Below are positions 52,364 to 64,000 of a stretch of DNA of 64,000 nucleotides, in pieces. The notes under the pieces are model-generated. The model ran no database searches, was not told the DNA's origin, and saw nothing but the letters and a program-made list of their open reading frames with translations. The DNA comes from Chaetomium olivaceum (taxonomy: Eukaryota; Ascomycota; Sordariomycetes; Sordariales; Chaetomiaceae): NCBI GenBank assembly GCA_039881045.1, contig JAYWVB010000018.1, positions 186,001 to 250,000 of the forward strand. Reading direction: 5' to 3'. A program made the translations under genes and the position numbers. Within the stretch, counting starts at the first letter, position 1, and each line of letters opens with the position of its first letter.

Positions 52364-54162
52364 ATGGCATCGACAGGACCTGGGGACCGTGATGTGGTCA
52401 ATCCCGCCGGCGATGGCTCGACAACAAGCGACCAGAAAACCGACCCTTACAAGGACGTCGTCGAGGCTGAGAGAGCGCAATCGCCTGAACTCGAGAAAAG
52501 TGGGCAGAACTATGGAAAGATCGACAAGGAGCTGGCTCAGTACGTCTCCGACACGCGCGTCGAGATCTCGGAAGAGGAAGACAACCGGCTGCGGCGCCTC
52601 ATCGACAAGCGTGTCCTCGCCATCATGATCGCAACCTACTTTTTGCAAGCCATTGACAAGGGTACCATGAGTTTTGCTTCCATCATGGGAATTGTTGAAG
52701 ACACCAACCTCAAAGACCAAGAAGTCGGTTCTCCCACCTCCCCGTTTCCCCGTTTCCCCTTTCCCAACCCCAACTAACCTCGCTCTCTCCTTTCCAGTAC
52801 TCCTGGCTCACGACCTGCATCTACATCACAATCCTCGTCGTCGAATACCCGCAAAACTGGCTGATCGCGCGCGTGCGCATCGCTAAATACCTCTCCTTCT
52901 CCATCATGGCCTGGGGCATCGTGCTGGCCTGCACAGCCGCCTGCCACAACTTCACGGGTCTGGTCGCGGTGCGCACGCTGCTGGGCTTGTTTGAGTCAGT
53001 CTGCCAACCGGCTTTCGTCGTGCTCTCGTCGACCTGGTACAAGCGCGACGAGCAGGCCGCCCGCGTCACCTACTGGTACATGATGAACGGCGCGCAGCAG
53101 ATGGTTGGTGGCCTGTTGGCCTACTGCTTCTCACTGATCCAGCCCGGTGGCCCACTGCGGTCGTGGCAGTGGCTCTTCCTGGCGTATGGAGTGATTTCGG
53201 TCATCTATGGCGCGTTTGTGGGCTGGTGGATGCCCGACTCCCCCATGCGTGCCAAGTGCTTCAGTGAGGCGGATAAGAAGCTCATGATTGAGCGTGTGCG
53301 GTCCAACCAGACGGGCGTGCAGAACCGCGAGTGGAAGAAACACCAGGCCTTGGAGGGCTTCAAAGACCCGCAGGCGTGGGGATATGCGCTGATCCAGCTG
53401 TGCACGACGCTGCCGACCAGTGGACTGGGTAGTTTCCAAGGTATTATCATCAAAAGCTTTGGCTTCACGACGCTGCAGACCCAGTTGCTGGCTATGGTCC
53501 TGGGTGCGTACATCATTATCGTGCTGCTCAGCTCGGCGTGGTTGGTGAAGAAGACGAGCCAGAACTTGTTGGTGATGCTGGCGTTTGTGATTCCGTGAGT
53601 CCGACCTTCACCTCGCGTGGCCCGAGGCCTGCGTCCGCTAACAGGTACAGGTCGTTTATCGGAACCATCTGTCTTATGACGGTCCCCTTGGAATCCATGG
53701 GGCAGAAGGTTGGTCTGGTGATCTGCTACTACATCACCCTGTCGTTCTGGTCCGCCCAAACGCTGGCCCTGTCCATGGTTTCGCGCAACATTGCCGGGCA
53801 GACTAAAAAGAGTGTGGTTGTTGCGCTCAACTTTGTCATCTGGTCCGCCGGCAACGCTATTGGTAAGAGAGCCCTAGACGACTGGTCCGCTTGACATGGT
53901 AACCAACCTGAATTACTCTCTAGGCCCCCAAGTGTTCCTCAAGTGGGACGAACCCCGTTACTTCATTGCATTCGCCACGCATCTCGGCTGCTACACCCTC
54001 CTCGTCATCGTCATCATTGCTCTTCGGTTCTACCTGGTACACCAGAACAAGAAGCGTGATGCGTTGGCAGAGGCAGCAGGGACAAGCGGAGAGGATAAAC
54101 TGGCACACGCGTTTGAGGACTTGACGGACAAGGAGAACCCCAACTTCCGCTACGTGTACTAG
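52364..54162 (+). CDS. MFS transporter, anion:cation symporter (Dal5/Tna1) family
   Basis: Exons 52364-52723, 52798-53594, 53651-53862 and 53924-54162 join in phase to 535 residues. A polar N-terminus (about 70 residues) precedes twelve predicted helices. Family motifs: RRLIDKRVLAIMIATYFLQAIDKG, YPQNWLIARV, AVRTLLGLFESVCQPAFV, SSTWYKRDEQAARVTYWYMMNG, and QTKKSVVVALNFVIWSAGNAIGPQ. The ACS family imports carboxylates, including allantoate, nicotinate and uronate-type acids. Divergence from GH105 suggests uptake of an unsaturated uronide or its disaccharide (inference). The plasma membrane is the expected location. All splice phases fit. Confidence 0.92.
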
Positions 54163-55254
54163 GTTATAGCAAACATGTTTCAGTGATGAGGTTCTGAGAT
54201 ATACAATGCATGTATGTACATCGAGAAAGCGAAGGGCGCGCTTCGCTTCATTCACTACAGTTTTCTCCAAGCAATACTTATCCGGGGGGCGATTGGATGC
54301 CACTGGTTTGCATGTTTAATCGAGCATGATCTTGCGTGACGGCGGCGTTGTGGCTAACACATTAGCTTCGTTTCACCCTTACTATGGTGTATTGTGCAAC
54401 ATGGCATAGTCAGATTCCTGTTCTCTGCAATTGCCATTTTGATTGCTGCTGTTCGCATCGCATCTTAGCTGCAGGGTCTTGGATTACCGGCGATAGCGAA
54501 AAACGAGTCCCAACCTCTCCCCCCAGACCATCAGGACTTGGGTTCGTTTGGTAAAGTGTCGATATGGTCGAGGTGGGAGGCTCACATGCCATATAGTTGA
54601 ATCCCACAACGAGGGATATACAGGTTATAGGAGAGCATCTCCTAAGCCGTTGGCCTATTTGTCTAATTATACCATGGTATGAGGCTTTAGCTTTTAGCCT
54701 TCTAAATCATTTACCCTTGCTATCCTCGAAGTGCTGGGATTATGTCAACACCCCAAGAGATATCTTCGGCCTGCAGCTTCTGGGGAAACTGCGGCCAGGA
54801 ATGGAAGAGAAGGATAGGGTGAAGTGCGAAGGGAGTGGAAGGCTTCCAAGTGAGCAGGCTGATTCAAGCACTTAAGGAGATGTTCTGACATTAATGATGA
54901 TGAGGATGATGAGGAGCGGCGATGGGGCTGGTAACAAAGGGAGTGAGTGTGGGACAGACATCCACGGAGGTGTGACTGACCGAGGTTCGTATTTGCCGCC
55001 TCCTGGGCTCAGCGGCAAGACTGAGTTCCGTTGACCCCACAATGTATTTGGCCATTCAAAGAGAAATGCATCCATTCCAACCTAACTGCGCATCAACCTC
55101 GCCTTCCCTTCCTTATCTCCAATAACCTCCTCCTCAAGTACAGTGAAAATGCCAAACCGACTCACACCAGCTTCATTCTCTCCGCCCCCCTTTTCCCTCC
55201 CCTCCCAGTCCGTCACCGTCCCCCACCCCATCCAAAATCTCACCTTCTCCCGTC
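54163..55254. other. 1.1 kb convergent spacer
   Basis: Between the 3' ends of the MFS and DUF3433 genes. No gene recognised. Confidence 0.4.
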
Positions 55255-58200
55255 TCATCCCATCCTCCCCCCATCACTCCCACTCCCACTCCCACTTCCA
55301 GTCCCCTCCCTATCGCTATCCGCACCCTCAACAAAATCCCCCTTTTCCACTCTCCCTTTCTCCCCCGCAGAACCCTCCAACAACCCACCCCCCGCCACCA
55401 ACGCAACCACACTCGCCACACTATTTGGACTCCGCGGCAAGACATCTGTCTCCTTCAAAAACACCCACCCCAGCACAACCAGCACCATCGCTGTGCCCAA
55501 CAGCGCTTGCAGGATGCGTGTAGAAGTCGCATCCTGCACGACGCGCCGCATCCCTTCGCCGGGCGGGGAGTAGGCCGTGGCTGGGTAGAGGAATTGGTCA
55601 TCTGTTGTGTTGATTGGATGTGATTTATGCGGGGGTGTGGGAAGAGGAAGAGTGGTGTTGGTGGTGTTGGCCGGGAGGATGTGCTGGGCGAAGGACTGGG
55701 CCTGGATGATGCCGTGGTGATGGTGGATGGCGGCGAGGATGTCGGGGTGGTGATGGGGTTGCCCAATGACTGGAGGGGCACGGCCCAGGGTGAGGTGGTG
55801 AGTATGCCGAAGAACGGGGTGAGGTAATTGGGGAGGGTGGAAAGGCGGGCTAGGGAAGTGTAGCTGCTGGACCCGCTGGGTGTGATAGTGGAGAGGTGGG
55901 TGGTGTTTTCAAGCGGGATGGGCGGGTGGTTGGTGTCGATGGTCAGGTTGGCGCCGAGGAAGGTTGTGAAGACGGAGAGGGTGTCGACGGTTTCGTTACA
56001 GCCGACCGCGGTGATGTGTTGGACGATGGGGTCGGCGGTGTAGTCCAGCTTGCCCCAGGTGTAGAGCAGGTCGCTGCAGCCTTGTGACGAAGATATGTTG
56101 CCGACGGCGTCGCCGATGCCAAAGTAGGTCATGTTGGGGTAGGTGGGAAGGATGTTGTTGTATCCCCATTCCTCGTGTTCGGGAAAACGGTTGCACTCTT
56201 CGCCCTTGATGTTGATCCCGAGGGGGTTGTGAAACTCGGACATGTCGATGGTGTAGTTGAGCGTCAGGTTGGTCGTAATCATGGATGAGTCGTAGACGCG
56301 GCAGGTCAGCTTGCTGCGCACCGCGGGCACGATAGCTTCGATAGAAACGGTGGACCCGTTGATTTGCTGATCGCCAGACAGTGGGATTGTCGGGACAAGT
56401 TGCGGAAAGGCAAGGTCGTCATACGTATATCGGGGAAACGAAAAGTTACTCCCGAAGATGAGAGATGCGATCACGGCGCTGTCGTCGACGCTGTATGATT
56501 TCATAGAGAAAGACTGGGTAACGCGGAATGATATTGGGACTTCCGTTGGAATCGCAAGCGGTTGGAATAGCGAGGCGGAGAAGATAGTAAACACTGAGGC
56601 TACTAGAAACGCCATCGTGGCTGCCAGCGCGCCGATGTTGGCAAACCTGACCTCACGGAAGATGATCCGCGGGACTGACATGTCCATGAAGTCGAGCGTC
56701 TTGTAAAGCTTCGCGTTGACGCTCTGCGTAAGGGCCGCGTATGGTGCAAGGGAGCGGACCTGAAAATCCATTGTTGAAAATAACATGGACAGAGCACCGA
56801 AGGCGACCGCCGGAACCGCGGTCCAGGTGTAATGGATGTAGCTGTCATCGCCAGCATCACCGAGGCCCTTGTCATTAGTTGACTTTCGGAGGGTTAACTC
56901 CAGGGCCACGATGAGCAACGCCAAGAGCAAGCACAATGCCAAACGGAAACCGGGACGTAAGACGCCCGGATGCGTCTTCTTAGAGTTGACTTGTGGGAAA
57001 GTGAGAGAGTGCCGGTCGACGGAATGTACCTCGCTCAAGATGGTGAAGTACGGCTGGCCCGAGGTGGGATCCATGACAACCCCTGATCTAAAATTCGATG
57101 ACACCAAGGGACGGCTCAGACTCTTTGCATCGGCCGCTCCTGAGAATCGTAGCATGGCCAAGAGGTTGGGGCTTTGGCGGACCAATGATGCGATACCGGG
57201 CAGAGTTGTCGGGCTGCAAGGCAGTATACCCCGTTTGGGGACGAGAAAAGCAGCCAGCGCTACGAGAACGGCACAGACAGCCGCCAGGGAAGCCATCCAG
57301 TGGGCCGCCCAGTTTCGTATCACGAGCCTGTCTCCCCAGAACGTTACAGAACCCTGTGTTTGGATAGCTGCTGGCTCCATCAGGCTCTGCTTGGCGATTA
57401 TGGCAGCAACCTGTGCGTAATAGTCTGTTGCGAGTCGCTGAAGGGCTTTGGGCTCGAAGAGAGAGGCAACTGGTTGATTTGCGCCGAGTTGGCTAGGCAG
57501 GGCAAAGTCCATGAACTCGTCCACGTCCACTATGGTCTCGCCGATGGTTATGGTTTTACCGTATGGGTTGTTGTTTATGTTAGAATTGAGGAGAGGGGCA
57601 TAGAAGGCGGTAGAATGCGCGTCACTCAGATCCCATCCGGTGACGGAATCAAGGATCCGGGAAGAAGCCCCTGGGACCACCGCGACTCTCCGAATTTGGG
57701 TTCCATTCCGTACCACGTTCACCTTCGTAATGTTGTAGGTCGGCACGCAGAGCATCTGGGTCGACTGCCGCATCTCAGCGAGGTACGGATGCCTTGTTTT
57801 CGCGCCGGTGTAGTCCTTCAGTGTTATGGACCTGTCGATGTCGTAGGTCATGTTTCCAAACATAACAAGAATACGCCTTCCCGCGTCGCCCGCTATCCCA
57901 TCACACCGTGTTGCCTCGAACCGTGTGAACAAAACGTCACAGGGTTCCTGATGCCGGCCAGAGCACGCCCAGGTCGGACTGGGACGTATCTCGAGCTGCT
58001 TCACATTGCAGCCAAGGGACGCTATCGTTAGATTCATCACTCCCTCCCAAGGGTAATGAGGATCCGGAGGCCCCGACCCTTTCAACGTCAGTTCCGCTGG
58101 GTGGCATTCGAGCGAGTTTCCGAACCCGTCAACGATGACGCTCGTCTCGGCAGTATCGGGGAAATCGGCATGGACGGATTGAAAGGCGTACTTTGTGGAC

Positions 58201-59004
58201 ATTCCATCCGGCAGCGTAAGGTTCCGGCTTGTAACCCCCTGCATCACATAATAAGGAAGCGTACCAGCGTCCGTCAGGCGGCTGGAACTGTCAATGAAAC
58301 GGTCCTGGATAGTCACAGGCCACGACGGATGGTGAACAAGAGTCCAGCTGAGGGCAATGAGGCCAGTCGAGATGACAATTAAAACCTTAATAATGATAGC
58401 AACGGCAGTCGTGATGGAGACAGTAAAATCGCCATGTCGGAGAGCCTTGAACACGGAGAACAACTGAAAGTCGGAGAGATAGTCGAGTAGGAGGGTGTGT
58501 TTGGCTTGCGCAGGGCCCTTCGACAAGCGGATCCATGGTGCCACCAGCTTGCTCTGATATTCGGCGCGGCTCCATACTGCGGCAATTAGAGTTAGGAAGG
58601 CCGTCGGACCGTACGTCCAAAGATAATGCCGGTCGGAAGAAGACCAAGCAATGCCGCTGTTCTTGTCAGACATCCTCAGTAGCGTTTCGATCGCGATTGC
58701 GTATAAGGGCGAAGACGGTGGCGAAACATAGAAGGATGCGTCGTTGTAGGTAGAAAGGCCGCCATGGTAGTTCGGCGTCAACAAGGACCGGCGGGGTCGC
58801 GTGGGTTGATTTCGAGTAAGGAGGAAGTTCGGTGGTAGCGCGAGTTGGTGTCCAAGACTGTGGATGTTGGGCGCTCCCAGGGTCTCTTCCGAGCCCCCGG
58901 TCCGGGTTTTGACCGTCTTGTTGGTCGGTTATGTCCAGCTCCACGGCTTGATACCCATGACCGGGCCACTTCAAGCCGTGTAATCCTGAAGGTACTGCCG
59001 CCAT
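55255..59004 (-). CDS. DUF3433 multi-pass membrane protein with two frameshifts
   Basis: Starts at ATG 59004 (MAAVPSGLHGLKWPG) and includes LPWRPFYLQRRILLCFATVFA. One base must be skipped at about 58703-58712 to enter the long frame (YAIAIETLLRMSDKNSG ... YGPTAFLTLIAAVWSRAEYQ). That frame runs about 1000 codons with two DUF3433 units, each with clusters of hydrophobic helices (TAVAIIIKVLIVISTGLIAL; LALCLLLALLIVALELTL; IGALAATMAFLVASVFTIF), separated by large extracellular-type segments with many N-glycosylation sequons. A second shift near 55760-55775 leads to ILAAIHHHHGIIQAQ and the C-terminal helix GTAMVLVVLGWVFL, ending at 55255. Function is unknown; such proteins are common in Sordariomycetes. 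Confidence 0.8.
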
Positions 59005-59523
59005 GCTGTCGCTCTTGCAAGCAGCTCAAATCCAGCACTCGACAAAGCGCCACCGCGTCGGGGCGGTCCTGGTTTTGTGTGAACCAAGGAAGAAACCTGA
59101 AAAGATGCTGCCTGAAATGATCCGCGTTGTGACCCGCACGGTACACGTCGGACTTGACTCTGAACGGCTCGGACCCCTGACACACTTGTTCACCCTTAAA
59201 ATCTTGAGTGGTGGATCCTGGTCTATCCAGTGAACCGTCGCACGACCAGGATAAAGTGGGCGCAGGTCAACTCAAACTCGAAATGAGAATAGGTCAATGC
59301 CACGTTGTCAGGCGCAAGGCTTGGTGGGGCGATACAGTCAGCATATCATGGGGGCAAGAGGGTGACATTCATTTCGAGGAACACAGTTTATTCATTGGTA
59401 ATTATCAGGGCCCCTTTGGTTGATTTTTATCCAAGCAATAACTAGTGCCGTCTCGGTAAGCAGTTTCCGGCCTCAAAATCCTCATCAAACACGAACAATC
59501 ATGAAGCATCCACACAGATCACA
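59005..59523. other. spacer, no gene seen
   Basis: Promoter of the DUF3433 gene and 3' flank of the Hsp70-like gene. Nothing else recognised. Confidence 0.4.
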
Positions 59524-61760
59524 TCAGCTGAACTTCGCCTCAACACTTCCCATCGAGACACCGTCCATCTCAAGCGAGAACTTCATCAACGCCGATTCAA
59601 GAGTGATGACAAGATCGTAGTTGACATTGTAACTGCACACGGTAAGTATGTGTTGCTGACGCATCGGAGTGGAAAAGACGTGTCTCTGTAGTTACTCACT
59701 ATGGATTCCCATTCTTGTCGATTTTCCTGACGAACTCGCTGCTTGGAACGGAACGCAAGTCGGCCGTCAGCAAACAGTTGGAGCTAATCTTATCACCCTT
59801 GCTGAAATGCGTTGGTGCATGTCTGTTGCCCAGGGCAGTGTCAGCGTTCCGGTGTGGGACAGCAGTAACAAAACTCGCATATGACTCGGGAACGAGTGGG
59901 ACGTACGAGTCAGCACACTCAAAAAGTGTATCTTTGAAGATCAGATCGCGGGGTGAATAGTCCTCATCGATGGATCGGAAAAAGGAGAACTTGATCTTTT
60001 GGTCGCGGAGAATGTCGTCGCCGATGTTAATAAACCATGTCATCTGCAGGCCGGTTAGTTTCTCTGCACAACGGGTGAGAGAGGGGAGGGCTGGTGGGGT
60101 GACGTTGCAGGCACGTACCCTCTCGGCTCTTTTGGTTCCATCTCGCCGGATCTCGCTGGGTACATCACTGTCTATCTTAGGATCGTAGAGTTCCCAGGCC
60201 TCAACGCCATAGTGGTGCGTGGCTGAAGTGGCGAGAACGGTGGCTTGTCGTGGCAGCTTGCTCAGGGCCGCACCCCTAGTGAATGAAACATCAGCCTCAA
60301 TAATTCCCAATCTTGCACCCGCCCCCTCAAATTTTCTTACTTGACGATGGCCGCCCACGCATCTGTGGGCTGAAGCACCTGAATGCCTGGATGTTCTCTC
60401 TCGACGCACGCCTTGAGGTACTGACTGCTGCCAAATCCCCCGACCAAGAAGATGCCCTGAATGATGGGTCAGTACGGTAATATCAACCAAAGGATATCCC
60501 AACGACGTACTGTAACACCACCCTCTGGGCGTTTAATTCTCACTGACTTCACCTGGTCATCAATCAGGCGAAGAATGTCGGTGATGAGGGGCGCGAAGAT
60601 GGCCTTCAGGTCCTTGCTATTCCCGTTTCAGCAGGCATGGTCACCCGTGTTTGTTCATAACCTACTCACCCAGTCATCCTCCAGCAATTGGCCTCGAGTC
60701 CGAGATCAGGGTCGTCGTCCAAGGAGGCCATAGGGAAGTTGACGAAGTACTCTTCGTTGGGGTCGCCCTTGAACGCCCGCTTTACTTCCCGGTCGAAACT
60801 CTTTTCGGCAAGCAAGAAGCCCTTGGTTTTCCGCAGATCGGCGAACTGATCTTCGCCAACGAGGTTCTTGACGGCTTCGACAAAGCGCTGGTTCAGGCCG
60901 AGAGATCCGGCCATCCCGCCTACCAGAAGGCACATGGTTTAGCTTTCGACTACAAAAGGAGCCTAGAGGTGATTCTTACCGGTACCAGGTACGAGCTCCT
61001 TCACCTGGAGATTTGGACTAAGACCGACGACCTCGTACGAGATGAGATCCACAGTGCCACCACCAGCATCGCAGACCACAAACGCGTCCCCGACGTTGAG
61101 GGAAAAGTCCAGCGAGTGCATCGTGTAGAGCGCCGCGGCCTCAGGCTCTTTGATCAGCGTAACAGGAAAGATTCCCGCAATCTTCGAGGCCTGGAGGGTG
61201 GCATTTTTGGCGGCATCCGACCAGACGGCCGGGACGGATAGAACGAAGTGCTTCTGACAGAGCTTGAGGTAGTCTTTGGGAACTACCTTGGCGATCTCGC
61301 TCTGGGCGTGACGGTATACGGCGCCGATAAAGTCGGCGGCAATTTCAACTGGGGCTTTGGGTAGGTTCTTGATGGTCCGTTTGATGTTGCCGGTCGGGAG
61401 GTAGAGAGGTCGTTCTTGAGACGGATCTAGCAGCAGTTTAACGCCGACGATGTTGTCTTGCATGCGGTTCACCGATGCTCCCCACGCGAACTCCCCTCCT
61501 TTAGCATTGCTGTAGTTGATGAGCGTTGGGATCTTGGGGGCGGATTCCCCCTCGGCGCCGGGCCAGTCGAGTATGGCAGCAACCTTGGTGTCTCGTTGGT
61601 TTGCGAAGCAGTAAGCAATGCCGGAGAATGTGGTGCCAAAGTCCAGAGCAATAATGAGCTTTTCGTCTGACTGGTACGCGGTGGGTGCCTCTGTCTTCAT
61701 GTTGCGGAATGATTCACCCAATTGCGCAACAAGGTCTTCGGCTAGGGGTTGTGGAGGCAT
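59524..61760 (-). CDS. Hsp70-like (HSPA12-type) actin-fold ATPase
   Basis: Runs from ATG 61760 (MPPQPLAEDLV) to TGA 59524 through several introns. The boundaries 60980/60919 and those around 60640, 60500 and 60340 join in phase. Actin-fold ATPase motifs are present: phosphate 1 (IIALDFGTTFSGIAYCF), connect and phosphate 2 (VVCDAGGGTVDLISYEV), IKEPEAAALYTM, and the adenosine motif (GIFLVGGFGSSQYL). The substrate-binding domain of canonical Hsp70 is missing; instead a beta-rich C-terminus ends VITLESALMKFSLEMDG. This is the HSPA12-like group expanded in filamentous fungi, often next to accessory genes. Function unknown; ATP binding is well supported. Confidence 0.88.
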
Positions 61761-62543
61761 TGTGTGTGCAGTGAAGTTGGGATAATCGGTCGGTCCAAGT
61801 GTTAATAATGTATACAAATGATTACAATGAAGCGCCGGGGGCTCCCAAGATTTTAGGGATGTGGGGGTCACCACATGAGATCACACGAGTTTTATTGAAC
61901 CAATTGCGCGGCCGGCGTTCAGCCATCCGCAAGTTCATAATCGGAGGGCCTTACCCACATCCTTTCTTTTTGCGGAGAAGGGCATTGTTCGGGGCCTCAG
62001 TGCATAGGTGGAGCGGCAAGGCGTGCGGTGGCTGGGTGTTATCGTCGAGGAACTCAATACTCGCCCCTCCAGGTATCGTCGAGGCGAGATACAAGTCTCT
62101 ACTACTCAAACGCCACCTATTGCCAATATATCAGACTAAATAGAAAATGGAAGTGACCTCCGCGTTTCACCACTGTCAACTCCAAACTGGAGTTGATTAT
62201 GCACATTCAACGCGCCTACTGACTGGCTGTGAGCCTAGACGGGACAAGTGTCGGTGCAGAGCCCGATAGCTGAGCTCGGTGGCTTTAGGCTTCCGACTCG
62301 TATGGATTTCCATTGGTGGCCTTGTGGTGTTCGGATTCGGGGCGCAGCAGTCTCCCCCTGTATTTGCTGCACGCCCCCCCTTTTAGGCGCCGAGGCATAT
62401 TGCTCGCCGACATGGCGTGAGGCTGGACTTGACGGCTTGATCATGCCAAAAAGGTTGAACATAGGCACTTTCCAGCGGCAGACTTGTCTCTTATGTTCCA
62501 AGCTCCTCTGAGCCGATTTCCATCAACGCAATTGTCATCCTTC
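61761..62543. other. divergent spacer, no gene seen
   Basis: Promoter region shared by the Hsp70-like gene (left) and the coiled-coil gene (right). No gene recognised. Confidence 0.4.
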
Positions 62544-64000
62544 ATGAGCCACGAAGAGTCTCGTCACCGGCACCGTGATCGTGACCGTGGACGCCCTGGC
62601 CCCCGTTTGCCTCCGCGCTCCAGAAGTGTTGTTGGTTATTACACGTCATACGGGCTCCGTCCTCGAAGGCACAGCAACACTATGGACGACGATGCCCCGA
62701 TGGCAGATATAGCACCTCAACATGAGGTTGCTCCAGCCGATGTTAACGGCGATCCGCGGCGCCAAGAGGCTATCTTACTGGAGCTCCAAGCCAAGATGAA
62801 CCAGGATATGGCCGGTATTCAAAACGGGCTCAACTGTCTTCTGCAACAGGTGGAAGCTATTCCCGCCCAGGTCGTGGCGGGAATGGGCAAGTCTGGTGCC
62901 TCGGGAGATCATGGCTGGCGCACCTGGCTGCCGGTATGATACTGCCCTTTCCGTAACGCCTCGCTTCCTCAGTACTTACTAGGTGGGACTGCTCATTAGG
63001 GTGCTACTGGGTATACGGAGCAGCAGCCACCCGCACCACCGCCTCATGTGAGTGCTACCCGCATCGCAGAGCTCCAAGGAGAAAACAAGGTACTGGGCAA
63101 CCGGAACAGTAGCCTTCAACGCGAACTAGAAGCCGCCAAGCGGGAACTAGGCATGGCGCAGAGAAAAGCCGCAAGTGTGGAGGCCCAACTCCGCGAGAAC
63201 CAAGAGGAAGTCAACAAGCTCCGCGGCAAGGAAGCCATGTTCCGAACCATCATCCTCGACCAAGCCGGCGTCCAAAAGGTCAGCGACGACGAGATCCTTC
63301 AGGGGTTTCTCAAACTGCGCCAAGATATCCAAAAACTCTCGCGCAGTCCATCTTACCTAGTCGACGTGAATCCTACCATTACAGCTGCGCAGCAAGAGAC
63401 TACGCCGTCCTTGACATCATTCTACCGGGAAGCGGCCTGGGGACAGCTCGGCCTTGTTGACCGGCGTCTCCGTATGCGTGCAAAGATTTTCGATGAGTTG
63501 CACTTTCACATCCTCGGTTACAATTGCTTCGGGCTCCAAGGATTCCAGGCGGATGTAGGCGCACTGCTGGGCCCCGTGGAGCCTGGGTTACGACGTTTCG
63601 AGGTCATTTTACAGGATCGGGGTGGTAAGAGCTTATTTCTTTTAGCAATTGGACCTCTCCCTTTCACACAAGGCTACTACTAGCTTACCTAGAAATCCAC
63701 ATCGAAAACTAACAAAGTACATTTACAGTCAGCGAGAACCTCATTACCGATTGGAGGATTTCAACCATCAACTGTGTTGAGCTGACTGGGATCGAAGAGA
63801 AAACAAGCAAGTTCGCGGCGACCGACATATTTACCATCCTCGCCCCGCTCCTTTCCAAGCATGTCCGGCCGTCAGAAGAGGATGTTCTCCACGCCACCAT
63901 CTTGGACTTATGTAAGGATGCTTTTAAACTACGGATGATGATGCGGAAGTCCAAGGACAAGTATGTGGTTGAGAAGATCGGAGTTGACGCCGGGGCCTCG
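62544..64000 (+). CDS. coiled-coil protein, incomplete at window end
   Basis: Exon 1 (62544-62933) encodes an Arg/Asp-rich N-terminus (MSHEESRHRHRDRDRGRPGP). Exon 2 (63000-63624) holds a strong coiled coil (about residues 150-215: RIAELQGENKVLGNRNSSLQ ... ENQEEVNKLRGKEA) followed by a globular helical region (REAAWGQLGLVDRRL). Exon 3 starts at 63729 (SENLITDWRISTINCVELTG) and is still open at 64000. Splice phases fit. The layout resembles uncharacterised fungal proteins; I do not recognise a named domain. Confidence 0.7.

Noticed and set aside
55031..55573. Proline/serine-rich frame on the plus strand
   Set aside because: Antisense of the low-complexity C-terminal region of the DUF3433 gene.

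Overview
The window is from a filamentous ascomycete. Short introns with GTRNGT-type donors and CTAAC-like branch sites interrupt most genes. The families present (HET, fungal NLR with TPRs, PL3 pectate lyase, GH105, Clr5, DUF3433, DUF6594, PTH11-like rhodopsin-fold protein) and the repeats (pogo/Fot-type DNA transposons, Tad-like LINEs) fit Sordariomycetes, probably Sordariales. The class and order are inferred from gene content; no species call is possible here.

Layout. 0.4-2.8 kb: an alpha/beta hydrolase with a damaged splice site, then a four-exon secreted protein with a Kex2 site. 3.0-4.7 kb: a LINE that carries only ORF1, bounded by a target-site duplication (TSD). 5.0-7.1 kb: an amidase. 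7.7-8.5 kb: an unknown gene cut near its 3' end by pogo copy A (8516-10410). 12.0-13.9 kb: a Clr5-domain gene. 14.3-16.0 kb: a 5'-truncated LINE with a 14-bp TSD. 16.8-17.8 kb: a BTB protein. 18.8-20.0 kb: a PL3 pectate lyase. 20.3-25.4 kb: an NLR (DUF7708-like, NB-ARC, TPR) split by a second pogo/Fot-type element (22247-24084). 26.5-28.4 kb: pogo copy B, an inverted and apparently identical copy of A. 29.2-31.7 kb: a HET-domain gene. 32.8-33.7 kb: a second BTB gene. 35.3-40.8 kb: a single-span membrane protein, a DUF6594 protein and an F-box-like protein. 42.0-43.9 kb: anthranilate synthase component I (trpE). 44.5-46.6 kb: an amidase pseudogene and a decayed ORF with C-to-T type stops. 49.1-54.2 kb: a rhodopsin-like membrane protein, a GH105 hydrolase and a divergently transcribed MFS transporter. 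55.3-59.0 kb: a DUF3433 membrane protein. 59.5-61.8 kb: an Hsp70-like ATPase. From 62.5 kb: a coiled-coil protein that runs off the end.

How it fits together. The metabolic genes (trpE, MFS, GH105, PL3, rhodopsin-like) have clean reading frames with matching splice phases. PL3, GH105 and the MFS form a plausible pectin/rhamnogalacturonan theme. The accessory genes (NLR, HET, BTB, Clr5, F-box-like, DUF3433) sit among transposons, and most carry one apparent single-base frameshift. That pattern means either active decay of a self/non-self recognition neighbourhood or residual assembly indels, and the sequence alone cannot separate the two. I found no convincing tRNA, rRNA or CRISPR.
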